From an uncultured Treponema sp. (GTDB taxonomy: Bacteria > Spirochaetota > Spirochaetia > Treponematales > Treponemataceae): a stretch of DNA of 16,213 nt. This document shows, piece by piece, positions 7,071 to 14,458 of this stretch. Where the stretch lies: the NCBI GenBank assembly GCA_937901865.1, contig CALDID010000085.1:1-16213 (forward strand), in the 5' to 3' direction. Under the pieces are notes generated by a model that worked only from the letters and a program-made list of their open reading frames with translations, had not been told where the DNA came from and searched no databases. Every line of letters starts with the position of its first letter. The stretch's first letter is position 1. The position numbers and the translations under genes are program-made.

Positions 7071-8579
7071 ATGACTGTATTTGAAAACATAAATCGACTT
7101 GTTTCGTATGGATTAAAAACGGGGCTTATTGTTTCTGACGATATAATCTTTACACAGAATATGCTGCTGATGAACTTAGGGCTTGACGGCTTTGAGAGCG
7201 CAGAGCAAGCCTCTTCAATTCCCGATGTAAAAATAGAAGACCTCGAAGACATTTTGTCAGAGTTGCTTGATTATGCTATTGAGGCAGGCTTGTGCGAAAG
7301 CAGCGTGGTGTATCGCGATTTGTTTGATACGAAATTGATGGGTTGCCTTGTGCCGCGCCCGAGTGAAGTGATTGCAAAGTTCAATGCTCTGTTGAAAAAA
7401 GATGCAAAAGAGGCGACTGATTATTTTTACACATTTAGCCAAAACACCGATTATATACGCCGCTATCGAGTCAAAAAAGACCTCAAGTGGAAGACGGCGA
7501 CAAAATACGGTGAGTTGGACATAACGATAAATCTTTCTAAGCCTGAAAAAGACCCGAAAGCAATCGCCGCTGCAAAGAGCGCGAAGCAGGGCGGATATCC
7601 GATGTGCTTGTTGTGCAAAGAAAATGTCGGCTATGCAGGCAGAGTCAACCACGCGGCGAGGGAAAATCATCGCATTATTCCGCTTACCCTTGCAGGAGAG
7701 AGCTGGGGATTTCAGTATTCGCCGTATGTGTATTATAACGAGCATTGCATTGTGTTTTCGATGAAGCACTCTCCGATGCTTATTTGTAAAAAGACGTTTG
7801 AGCGACTTCTTGATTTTGTAACGCTCTTTCCGCATTATACGCTTGGTTCTAACGCAGATTTGCCAATCGTTGGCGGCTCTATTTTGACGCACGACCATTT
7901 TCAAGGCGGAGCGTACGAGTTCCCGATGGCGAGAGCAAAAGTTGAAAAGACGTTCAAAATTGCGGGCTTTGAAGATGTAAAAGTGGGCATTGTCGAGTGG
8001 CCGCTTTCTGTGATACGCATTTCGTCGTTCGATAAAACTAGGCTTGTCGCGCTGGCAGACCATATTTTGAGCGTGTGGAGAGGATACACGGACGAGAGCG
8101 CATTTATCTTTGCGCAGACAGATGGCGAAAATCATAACACAATCACTCCGATTGCACGCAGACGGGGAGAAAGCTTTGAACTTGATTTAGTTTTGCGCAA
8201 TAACATAACGACCGCAGAACACCCCCTCGGTGTGTATCACCCTCATGCCGAACTTCATCACATCAAAAAGGAAAATATCGGCTTAATCGAAGTGATGGGC
8301 TTGGCAGTTCTTCCGAGCAGACTGAAAAATGAGCTGTCAGACCTTGCTGATGCGATTATGGAGAACAAAGATATTTCGTCTGATGAAACGCTTTCAAAGC
8401 ACGCGCCGTGGCTTGAAAAAATACGCGGAAAATATAGCGAAATCAACGGAAGTAATATCGACGAGATTTTGCGAACGGAAACAGGCTTAGTTTTTGCTCG
8501 AGTGCTTGAAGATGCTGGTGTTTACAAATGCACTGAGAGCGGAAGAGAGGCGTTTGAGAGATTTATGGCGCATATATAG
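7071..8579 (+). CDS. galT: UDP-glucose--hexose-1-phosphate uridylyltransferase, class II
   Basis: The Leloir-pathway enzyme that exchanges UMP between UDP-glucose and galactose-1-phosphate, in the cytosol. At 502 residues it fits the Gram-positive-type class II family (about 490-510) and not the roughly 350-residue class I enzyme. The N-terminus (VSYGLKTGLI...DIIFTQNMLL) matches the class II start. The active-site region GSILTHDHFQGG has H274-D-H276-x-Q278. Further conserved parts are PMCLLCKENVGYAGR, NHRIIPLTL, GVYHPHAELHHIKKENIGLIEVMGLAVLP. No galK, galE or transporter is adjacent, so it is a stand-alone gene with its own promoter. ATG 7071 is supported by homology despite lacking a ribosome site. 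A strong terminator follows. Confidence 0.95.
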   Translation: MTVFENINRLVSYGLKTGLIVSDDIIFTQNMLLMNLGLDGFESAEQASSIPDVKIEDLEDILSELLDYAIEAGLCESSVVYRDLFDTKLMGCLVPRPSEVIAKFNALLKKDAKEATDYFYTFSQNTDYIRRYRVKKDLKWKTATKYGELDITINLSKPEKDPKAIAAAKSAKQGGYPMCLLCKENVGYAGRVNHAARENHRIIPLTLAGESWGFQYSPYVYYNEHCIVFSMKHSPMLICKKTFERLLDFVTLFPHYTLGSNADLPIVGGSILTHDHFQGGAYEFPMARAKVEKTFKIAGFEDVKVGIVEWPLSVIRISSFDKTRLVALADHILSVWRGYTDESAFIFAQTDGENHNTITPIARRRGESFELDLVLRNNITTAEHPLGVYHPHAELHHIKKENIGLIEVMGLAVLPSRLKNELSDLADAIMENKDISSDETLSKHAPWLEKIRGKYSEINGSNIDEILRTETGLVFARVLEDAGVYKCTESGREAFERFMAHI

Positions 8580-8610
8580 GCTTTTGTTGACTCTTTCGTT
8601 TTCTTTTGAT

Positions 8611-8649
8611 AAAAAAGCGTATCGATGAGCTTACCGATACGCTTTTTTT
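8611..8649. terminator. Bidirectional terminator between galT and GH18 gene
   Basis: Stem GCGTATCG/CGATACGC (8617-8624 with 8635-8642) is extended by six A-T pairs, with T runs on both strands. It sits between the convergent galT and GH18 genes and can serve both. Confidence 0.92.
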
Positions 8650-8652
8650 GTG

Positions 8653-9831
8653 CTATTCTGTTTTTAGCCAATTCCAATATTCTCTGTCTTCTTGACCAAC
8701 TCTCCAAAAAGCGAGATTCTTTATTCCTAAATCCTTGTACAGCTTTGTTCGCTCTACTAACGATTTTTCGTCTTCAAAGTAGCCTGTGATTTCTATTTCT
8801 TTCTTAAAAGAAAAATACGGCACTCCGTCTTCTCGTTGCACTTTGTGAATATTGTTTTCGCTCATAAGCCGATTTATGCCAGAGAAATAATACGCCTTGT
8901 TTGTCGTAAAATCTCCCCATGTGCGCCCATAAAACGGTAAGCCCATTACCAGCTTTTCGCTTGGTATCACGCTTATGGAATATTCCCCGACTTTCTTGCT
9001 CCATGGCATCGACGCAATAGAACCAGGCGCGCTTGTTGACCAATGCTCGTCATACGCCATAACAATTATCTTGTCAACGATTTTCGCAATAGCACTATAT
9101 GAATACACATCGCCTTTTATCGTTTTTGTGCGCGCAGGAATGGCAACTGATAAAATTTTGCCGTTTAGCCCCTTTTTCAAAAGCGATAAGAACTCTAAAA
9201 AGTTTTTTCCGTCTCGCGCAGGCACTAGCTCATAATCGATTTGTAGCCCGTCATAGTTGCTGCTCGCTGCAATTAACGATTTTACAAGTCTGTTGCGCAC
9301 GCTGTAAGACGGGTCTAGCACAAAATGAGTGAGAGAGCGGCTTTCGCAAGTTGAAACTAAATGCACTCTGCCGTTAAACGCTGCAAAATTATCGCCTCTG
9401 TTCAACATATCAAGCTCGCCGTATGCATTTACGTCGGCAGAAAAATATCCTATATCGGTAAGCGGCATATCATAGTCGAACTCGTCTTCTCTCTTCGCCA
9501 TAACATAGCCCCACACTTCTGTAAAGTCCATCACTTCGCCTGCAAGCTCTTCTCTTTTGTATGCAGCTCCCTTGTTTCCCTCATAGTCCCAACCGTCTGT
9601 ATTTTCTTCACTCTCTTCCTCTCCGTTTGTCAGCTCTTTGCTGTTTTCGTCAAGAGATACTTCTATGGGCGGACGGCTCTTTTGCGTACATCTCACACAA
9701 AAAAATACGATGAACGCCAATACTAAAAGACCCCCGATATATGCAACAAGTGCTATCATCATCTTGTTTGGGTCTTCGAGGGATTTATTTATATTGCTCT
9801 GTTTTTTTTCAGTGTTTTCATTAGTATCCAT
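8653..9831 (-). CDS. Membrane-anchored GH18 glycosidase, SleL-like
   Basis: A 392-residue glycoside hydrolase family 18 protein. Residues 1-23 are polar and 24-46 form a single transmembrane helix or uncleaved signal anchor. An acidic, low-complexity linker (about 55-95) leads to the catalytic TIM barrel facing outward. The catalytic motif is DGLQIDYE (D194, D199, catalytic E201), in which Q197 replaces the usual second Asp of DGxDxDxE. The barrel strand MAYDEHWSTSAPGSIAS (258-274) is of the SleL/YaaH type, the cortex-peptidoglycan N-acetylglucosaminidases of spore formers. A role on peptidoglycan or another GlcNAc polymer is inferred. It is last in an operon, 44 bp after its paralogue. The ribosome site AGGAG lies somewhat far (about 11 nt) from the ATG. 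Confidence 0.85.
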   Translation of the reverse strand: MDTNENTEKKQSNINKSLEDPNKMMIALVAYIGGLLVLAFIVFFCVRCTQKSRPPIEVSLDENSKELTNGEEESEENTDGWDYEGNKGAAYKREELAGEVMDFTEVWGYVMAKREDEFDYDMPLTDIGYFSADVNAYGELDMLNRGDNFAAFNGRVHLVSTCESRSLTHFVLDPSYSVRNRLVKSLIAASSNYDGLQIDYELVPARDGKNFLEFLSLLKKGLNGKILSVAIPARTKTIKGDVYSYSAIAKIVDKIIVMAYDEHWSTSAPGSIASMPWSKKVGEYSISVIPSEKLVMGLPFYGRTWGDFTTNKAYYFSGINRLMSENNIHKVQREDGVPYFSFKKEIEITGYFEDEKSLVERTKLYKDLGIKNLAFWRVGQEDREYWNWLKTE

Positions 9832-9875
9832 AAATAGCTCTTCTCCTTAAAAGTAGCGTATTATTCCTGTTGCTC

Positions 9876-10940
9876 TTATTTTGACCATGTCCATGGATAG
9901 TGAAGAGAGGTGCGAAGCAAAACTTTATTCGTGTTGCTTTTCGCGATTTTTATGTTTTTCCAAAATCCTTCGTCTTCAAACCCAATTCGCCAAAATCCGA
10001 TTTTCTCTATTCCCATATCTTCATACATTCGGCTTCTGTAGAGCATAGAGTAATCATCTTCATAATATACTGTAACGCTTAAAGGAACAGTAAAAGAAAA
10101 ATGCGGAATGGCATTATCTCGCTTTATTTCAGGCTTGCCGTTTTCTCTCCATATACGCATAATGCCAGAATAATAAAAAGCCCTGTTCCACGTTCTTCCC
10201 CACGACCTTCCGTAAGACGGCAATCCCATAACGAGCTTCTCTTTGGGAATAACCGTCTTTGCATACGAAGCAATCTTTTTGCACCACTCAATCGACGCAA
10301 TAGAACCAGGCGCGCTTGTTGACCAATGTTCGTCATACGCCATTATTATCACGCGGTCAACAAGTTTTTCTATTTTCGGATACGGATAAATATCATCAGA
10401 AATGGTTCTCATTCTTGCAGGCACGGCTATCGAAAAGATTTTGTTTTTCGGTAATCTTTTTCTCACCTCTTCCAAAAAGGTCAGAAAATTTATTCTATCG
10501 CGCGCAGGAATATACTCATAATCGATTTGCAGCCCGTCATAATCCTTTGCCGCGCGTATTAAATCCTCTATGAGCTTTTCTCTAAGCGGGAAATCCGTAC
10601 TCATCACAAAATGAGATAGCGTTCTCCCGTCGCAACTCGTTACAAGATGTACTCTCCCTTTGTACCACGAAGGAATTTTTTTCCTTTTTGGCACGCTGGA
10701 TAGCTCTCCGTACATGTTAATCGTCGCGGAAAAATAGCCGACATCTGTTATCGGGAATCCTCTTTTAAACTCGTTTTCGTTGCCCTCCATAACATACCCC
10801 CACACTTCTGTAAAAGCCGCAGCTTCTTTTGCGGGCAGACCCCCTTTTGCGTGTGCTTTAGAAAAGGGGAAAAAAAGAGTTGTGAGCAGAGTAATGGGCA
10901 AACAAAAAACAAAGGCTTTACTGTTGGTCAAAAAAAACAT
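9876..10940 (-). CDS. Secreted GH18 glycosidase, SleL-like paralogue
   Basis: A 354-residue GH18 enzyme with an N-terminal signal peptide (hydrophobic 8-25, ending SKAHA-K near 31), so exported rather than linker-anchored like its neighbour. The barrel shows the catalytic motif DGLQIDYE (D135, D140, catalytic E142; Q138 again replaces Asp) and the strand MAYDEHWSTSAPGSIAS (200-216). Similarity to the downstream gene runs from FTEVWGYVM through to the C-terminal FWRIG, so the two are tandem duplicates with different N-termini. This copy has an extra 25-residue basic tail. Its ATG shares one base with the TAA of the upstream ATPase gene (TAATG), implying translational coupling. Substrate inferred as peptidoglycan or chitin-like polymers. 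Confidence 0.85.
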   Translation of the reverse strand: MFFLTNSKAFVFCLPITLLTTLFFPFSKAHAKGGLPAKEAAAFTEVWGYVMEGNENEFKRGFPITDVGYFSATINMYGELSSVPKRKKIPSWYKGRVHLVTSCDGRTLSHFVMSTDFPLREKLIEDLIRAAKDYDGLQIDYEYIPARDRINFLTFLEEVRKRLPKNKIFSIAVPARMRTISDDIYPYPKIEKLVDRVIIMAYDEHWSTSAPGSIASIEWCKKIASYAKTVIPKEKLVMGLPSYGRSWGRTWNRAFYYSGIMRIWRENGKPEIKRDNAIPHFSFTVPLSVTVYYEDDYSMLYRSRMYEDMGIEKIGFWRIGFEDEGFWKNIKIAKSNTNKVLLRTSLHYPWTWSK

Positions 10941-12502
10941 TAACCCTCGCTCTCTATTATCGTATACATCGGCTCTTTGTCTTTGTGCAGCTCTAAGATA
11001 TGTTTTTCGGCTTTCAGCACTTCTGTTGGGTCGTGAGTAACGTGAAGAATGGTCGTCGTGCCGCTTTCTGCAATGATTTCCATAAGGTTGAGTATCTTTT
11101 GCCTGTAATTTTCATCAAGCCCATGACAAGGCTCATCAAGAATGAGTAGCGGAGGTTGCTTTACTGCTGCCCGCAAAATCAAAATAGCTCTTTGCTCTCC
11201 ATAACTCAATGAAGCAAACGCCTCATCTTCTCTGCCTTGAAAGCCGCCGAGCTTTAACCATTTGCGCGCTTCATGCTTTTCAAGGTCTGTCTTTGCTTCA
11301 TATAGCCCGATGGAATCTCGGAAGCCAGAGATAATAACGCTTTCAATATCAAAGCCGCCAAGCATACGGTAGTCAACATGCAACCGATAGCTGACAATGC
11401 CGAGCTTTGCTTTTATGTCCCAAATCGTTTCTCCCGTTCCTCGCTTTCTGCCGAAAAGCCAAATATCATTCGAGTACACTTGTTGGTTATCGCCTGTTAT
11501 CAGCTCAAGTATCGTTGTTTTTCCGCTGCCGTTTGCGCCGCGAATAAGCCAATGCTCTCCCTCTTTTACTTTCCAGTTCAAATCTCTGATAACCTTGTTA
11601 TCGCCCCAACCAACATTTACATTGTTAAACTCAACCAGTGTCTTTTTTTCTGTTTTTTCTGTAGAATTCCCTTTTGACATATCGAGCATCGATTTTAGCT
11701 CATCGCTAAAGCTCTTTTTTTCTTTCGCCTTTCGCTCTGCCTCTTCCTCGCTTCTCTGCTCTAAGAGTTTTTCATATTCGCTTCTTTCCCCGCAAAAAGA
11801 AACAGCATCGCCTGTAAACTCTAAAACGCGGTTTATGCTTTCAGGGATTTCAACCATTCTCTCCATACTCAAAATGATGGTAGGAAAAGGATTGTCAGAA
11901 GTGCCTTTAAGCTGTTTTGAAACAACGGTATCGAAAAACTCAAGCAAAATGCGTCTGCTCTCTTTATCAAGCCCTGCAAATGGGTCGCTTAAAATCAAGA
12001 GCTTTTTGCCAGAAAGAAGGGAACGGCACAGCAGTGTTCTGCGGATTTCGCCCGTAGACATATATTTAAGTCCGCGCTCTAAAATCTTTTCCACTCCGCA
12101 TAATTTTACCTGTGGCAAAGTTTCAAGTCTGTTTGCAATTTCAGGAGCGACTTCTGCAATATATCTTCTGCCCGTTCTTCCCTCGTCCAATCTATCCATA
12201 TAATCGCTTTCATCTCTTTCTCTCTCTTCTTCGATTAACGAGGCTGCAGTTTCTAGCGACACTGTTTCTACGCTGTCTTTGAACACTGATGAATAAAGCG
12301 ATACATCACTGTTATTCACTGCGTTCGGCGAAAAAAATCGCTTGTTTTCCGAAAGAGCTTTGATAAAATCCGCTTTTGCGCTTCCATTTGCACCGATGAT
12401 GAGCCACGCTTCTCCGCTTTTAAAAGTCCAGTCGATTCTTTTAATATATGTCTTTGATTCACTGCATACTTTGCAATTTTCTATGCTGATTAGATTAGCC
12501 AT
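10940..12502 (-). CDS. modF: ModF-like tandem ABC ATPase
   Basis: A 520-residue soluble protein of two fused ABC nucleotide-binding domains with no membrane segment. It resembles E. coli ModF throughout, including the distinctive YSNDIWLFGRKRGTGETIWDI segment type in the second domain. NBD2 looks fully active: Walker A GANGSGKT (about 321-328), signature LSYGEQ (about 434), Walker B LLILDEPCHGLD (about 456) and H-loop HVTHD. NBD1 is degenerate: Walker A reads GANGSAKA (37-44) and Walker B LLILSDPF, while the signature STGEIRR is kept. An acidic/lysine-rich linker (about 255-290) joins them. ModF has a proposed link to molybdate uptake, but no modABC genes are here. Ribosome site GAGGAAG precedes the ATG. 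Translational coupling to a GH18 enzyme suggests a different or additional role. Confidence 0.88.
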   Translation of the reverse strand: MANLISIENCKVCSESKTYIKRIDWTFKSGEAWLIIGANGSAKADFIKALSENKRFFSPNAVNNSDVSLYSSVFKDSVETVSLETAASLIEEERERDESDYMDRLDEGRTGRRYIAEVAPEIANRLETLPQVKLCGVEKILERGLKYMSTGEIRRTLLCRSLLSGKKLLILSDPFAGLDKESRRILLEFFDTVVSKQLKGTSDNPFPTIILSMERMVEIPESINRVLEFTGDAVSFCGERSEYEKLLEQRSEEEAERKAKEKKSFSDELKSMLDMSKGNSTEKTEKKTLVEFNNVNVGWGDNKVIRDLNWKVKEGEHWLIRGANGSGKTTILELITGDNQQVYSNDIWLFGRKRGTGETIWDIKAKLGIVSYRLHVDYRMLGGFDIESVIISGFRDSIGLYEAKTDLEKHEARKWLKLGGFQGREDEAFASLSYGEQRAILILRAAVKQPPLLILDEPCHGLDENYRQKILNLMEIIAESGTTTILHVTHDPTEVLKAEKHILELHKDKEPMYTIIESEG

Positions 12503-12625
12503 TTTTCTTCCTCTTATACGTTCTCTATTTATTTCGGCTAAAATTTGTCAAATTCCTAGTAGTATTCCGCACGGAGCTGCTTAACAAAAATACAAATACA
12601 TGGTGATTATATGCAATAATACAAA
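12503..12625 (-). promoter_or_regulatory. Upstream region of the modF-GH18 operon
   Basis: A consensus -35 TTGACA lies on the minus strand (12546-12551). No -10 sits at 16-18 bp; the nearest A/T candidate, TAAATA, is 14 bp away, so the promoter is tentative. Next to the -35 is TACTAGGAATT, reminiscent of the CACTAGGA motif upstream of cysK. Confidence 0.35.
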
Positions 12626-12684
12626 ATAAAAAAAACACTTCCCCTTGAAAAAGAGTCCTCTTTGCTTATCATCGGGGAAGTGTT
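12626..12684 (-). terminator. Rho-independent terminator of cysK
   Basis: Read on the minus strand, AACACTTCCCC (12674-12684) pairs with GGGGAAGTGTT (12634-12644), 11 bp, followed by a run of T. The 29-base loop contains a second small hairpin (AAAGAG/CTCTTT). It lies 36 bp past the cysK stop. Confidence 0.88.
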
Positions 12685-12719
12685 ATAGAATGTGCTTTAT
12701 AGAAACTTTTTAGAAAAAG

Positions 12720-13655
12720 TTATTTAGAGAAAAGCTCTGTAGACAAATAGCGGTCGCCTGTGTCTGGAAGCAATACGACAATGGTCTTTCCCTCAAACTC
12801 GGCTCTCTTTGCAATCTGCTTTGCTGCCCAAATTGCCGCGCCTGCAGAAATGCCGACTAACACGCCTTCTGTCTTTGCAAACTCTCTGCCTGTTTCAAAC
12901 GCATCTTCGTTTTCAACAGCGATAACCTCATCATAAATCTTTGTGTCGAGCGTTTCTGGAACGAAGCCCGCGCCGATACCTTGAATCTTGTGCGGTCCTT
13001 TTGAACCTTTTGAAAGAACAGGAGAGGTAGCAGGCTCAACTGCAAAAATCTTGATGTTCGGGTTCTTTTCTTTCAAGTACTTGCCCACACCGCTCAAAGT
13101 GCCGCCTGTGCCGACTCCTGCAATAAACGCATCAACTTTGCCGTCTATGTCTTCATAGATTTCAGGACCTGTCGTGTTGTAGTGCGTTTCAGGGTTTACG
13201 GGATTGGTGAACTGGCTTGGAATAAAGCTGTGAGGCGTTGCAGCAGCAAGCTCTTTTGCCTTTTCGATTGCGCCGTTCATACCTTTTGCACCTTCTGTCA
13301 ATACGATTTCTGCTCCATACGCCTTTAAAAGACTTCTGCGCTCTACAGACATTGTCTCTGGCATTGTGAGAATGGCGCGAAGTCCATAACTTGCAGCAAC
13401 CATAGCCAACCCGATACCTGTGTTTCCACTTGTCGGCTCAATGATGACCGAATCAGAGCTTACTTTGCCGCTCTTAATGGCATCATCGATAATCGCCTTG
13501 GCAATGCGGTCTTTCACGCTTCCTGCTGGATTGAAATACTCCACTTTCGCCACAATGCGAGCCTTGAGAGCTTCCTTTTTCTCTGTGTTGGTAAGCTCAA
13601 GGAGAGGTGTATGCCCGATGAGTTCTGTTACTTTCTTTGCGACTTTCTCTGCCAT
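12720..13655 (-). CDS. cysK: Cysteine synthase A (O-acetylserine sulfhydrylase)
   Basis: The PLP-dependent enzyme that makes cysteine from O-acetylserine and sulfide, in the cytosol. The 311 residues match the usual 305-325. The PLP lysine is in PAGSVKDR (about 43-50). The substrate loop is TSGNTGIGLA, the phosphate-binding loop GVGTGGTLSG, the pyrimidine-side segment GISAGA, and the end motif LPDTGDRYLST. A close alternative is CysM, but SQFTNPVNP and the C-terminal region favour CysK. ATG 13655 has AGGAG about nine bases upstream. It lies 94 bp downstream of an Rrf2-family regulator on the same strand and has its own promoter and terminator, so it is a single-gene unit likely under that regulator. 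No cysE is in view. Confidence 0.96.
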   Translation of the reverse strand: MAEKVAKKVTELIGHTPLLELTNTEKKEALKARIVAKVEYFNPAGSVKDRIAKAIIDDAIKSGKVSSDSVIIEPTSGNTGIGLAMVAASYGLRAILTMPETMSVERRSLLKAYGAEIVLTEGAKGMNGAIEKAKELAAATPHSFIPSQFTNPVNPETHYNTTGPEIYEDIDGKVDAFIAGVGTGGTLSGVGKYLKEKNPNIKIFAVEPATSPVLSKGSKGPHKIQGIGAGFVPETLDTKIYDEVIAVENEDAFETGREFAKTEGVLVGISAGAAIWAAKQIAKRAEFEGKTIVVLLPDTGDRYLSTELFSK

Positions 13656-13687
13656 AGAAATATCTCCTAGTGAATCAGTATGATAAA

Positions 13688-13716
13688 AATATACTTGTAA
13701 TTTGGGGAATTGTCAA
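13688..13716 (-). promoter_or_regulatory. cysK promoter
   Basis: On the minus strand TTGACA (13711-13716) and TATATT (13688-13693) are separated by exactly 17 bp, close to consensus. The inverted half-sites AGTAT and ATACT flank the -10 (13678-13696). Confidence 0.8.
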
Positions 13717-13719
13717 TAG

Positions 13720-13744
13720 AAATAGCTCTATTTTCCTAGTGAAA
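13720..13744. promoter_or_regulatory. Candidate operator upstream of the cysK -35
   Basis: The inverted repeat AAATAG-CT-CTATTT (13720-13733) lies four bases upstream of the cysK -35. It adjoins TTCCTAGTGAAA, whose complement TTTCACTAGGAA recurs as TTCACTAGGAG at the cysK ribosome site. A regulator site is plausible; the protein binding it is not shown. Confidence 0.4.
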
Positions 13745-13749
13745 TTATG

Positions 13750-14187
13750 TTAAATGACATAATCGTAGATTTGTTCTACTTTCACGTTTTTTATAAGGTC
13801 GCTTAAATGGATAGAATCGAAATAGTCATTCACTACTTTATAAAAGCCTTCCCACATTTTCAGCGTAGGACAGATTTCTTTTTTCTCGCAAGAGTTTTCG
13901 CTTGATTCAAGACATGTTACAGGGGCTAAGTTGCCCTCTGTAATGCGCAATATTTCGCCGACGGTATATTTTTCGGGGCTTTTAGAAAGTTTATACCCCC
14001 CCTGAGGTCCTCTGACACTGTTTAAAAGCGAATACTTGCTTAATAAAGCGGTTATTTGCTCTAAGTATTTGACCGAAATGTTTTGCCGAGTTGATACATC
14101 GCGAAGCGTTGTATAGCCACCTGTGTTATGCACTGCCAAATCAATCATAAAGCGAAGTGCATATCTGCCACGAGTTGATATTTTCAT
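13750..14187 (-). CDS. Rrf2-family transcriptional regulator with three cysteines
   Basis: A 145-residue winged-helix regulator of the Rrf2/IscR/CymR family. The start (MKISTRGRYALRFMIDLA) and the recognition segment ISVKYLEQITALLSKYSLL, then VRGPQGGYKL and TVGEILRITEG, are diagnostic. C92, C100 and C106 form CX7CX5C at the place where IscR has its CX5CX5C [2Fe-2S] ligands. Binding an Fe-S cluster is therefore plausible, with wider spacing. CymR-type cysteine regulators usually lack this triad. Its position directly upstream of cysK suggests control of cysteine or Fe-S supply. The ATG at 14187 has AGGAGG four bases upstream. It probably represses itself, since a palindrome overlaps its -10. 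Confidence 0.92.
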   Translation of the reverse strand: MKISTRGRYALRFMIDLAVHNTGGYTTLRDVSTRQNISVKYLEQITALLSKYSLLNSVRGPQGGYKLSKSPEKYTVGEILRITEGNLAPVTCLESSENSCEKKEICPTLKMWEGFYKVVNDYFDSIHLSDLIKNVKVEQIYDYVI

Positions 14188-14211
14188 ATAACCTCCTAGT
14201 TATATATATCA

Positions 14212-14241
14212 TAGTATACTAGCAATTTCCGTATAAGTCTA
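14212..14241 (-). promoter_or_regulatory. Promoter and operator of the Rrf2-family gene
   Basis: On the minus strand TAGACT (14236-14241) and TATACT (14213-14218) are 17 bp apart. The perfect palindrome TAGTATACTA (14212-14221) covers the -10, as expected for autorepression. CTAG-containing sequences flank it on both sides. Confidence 0.6.
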
Positions 14242-14307
14242 GTTATAAAGTGTGAAATTCCAAAAATATGTGCGCGGAGTGTAAACGCAGTATAATTCTT
14301 GTCAGTT

Positions 14308-14321
14308 CGCTATATATAGCG
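14308..14321. repeat. Perfect 14-bp palindrome CGCTATATATAGCG
   Basis: A self-complementary 14-mer in the intergenic region between the Rrf2 gene and comM. A TATAAT (14291-14296) lies just upstream on the + strand without a clear -35. It could be a protein-binding site; no known operator is recognised. Confidence 0.55.
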
Positions 14322-14355
14322 TATTATTGCTTTTAGACTTATATAACAATATTTT

Positions 14356-14458
14356 TGCGACACCCATTCTCATTCTTACAATGCGATAGTCTTTCTCATT
14401 CCAATGCGACACACTGTCGCACGTAAATGAGAAAGGCTGTCGCATTAGAAGGAGAATG
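14356..14458. repeat. 94-nt long inverted repeat with iterated TGCGACA motifs
   Basis: Arms 14380-14400 and 14426-14446 pair over 21 bp, with two positions as G-U in RNA. Inside is a perfect TGCGACA-CAC-TGTCGCA hairpin (14405-14421). Outside, CATTCTC-A-TTCT (14365-14376) pairs with AGAA-G-GAGAATG (14447-14458) with one mismatch. TGCGACA-like heptamers recur at 14356, 14382 and 14405 in one orientation and at 14415 and 14438 in the other, about 23-26 bp apart within each orientation. No T run follows. It could be a small non-autonomous element, a regulator cluster or a structured leader. Confidence 0.85.

Noticed and set aside
7257..8135. 292-codon antisense open frame inside galT
   Set aside because: A shadow of galT codon structure. 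The + strand protein is unmistakable.
12626..12684. Riboswitch or T-box controlling modF
   Set aside because: The T run follows the stem on the cysK strand just past the cysK stop, which makes it an ordinary terminator. No specifier or conserved T-box sequence is visible.
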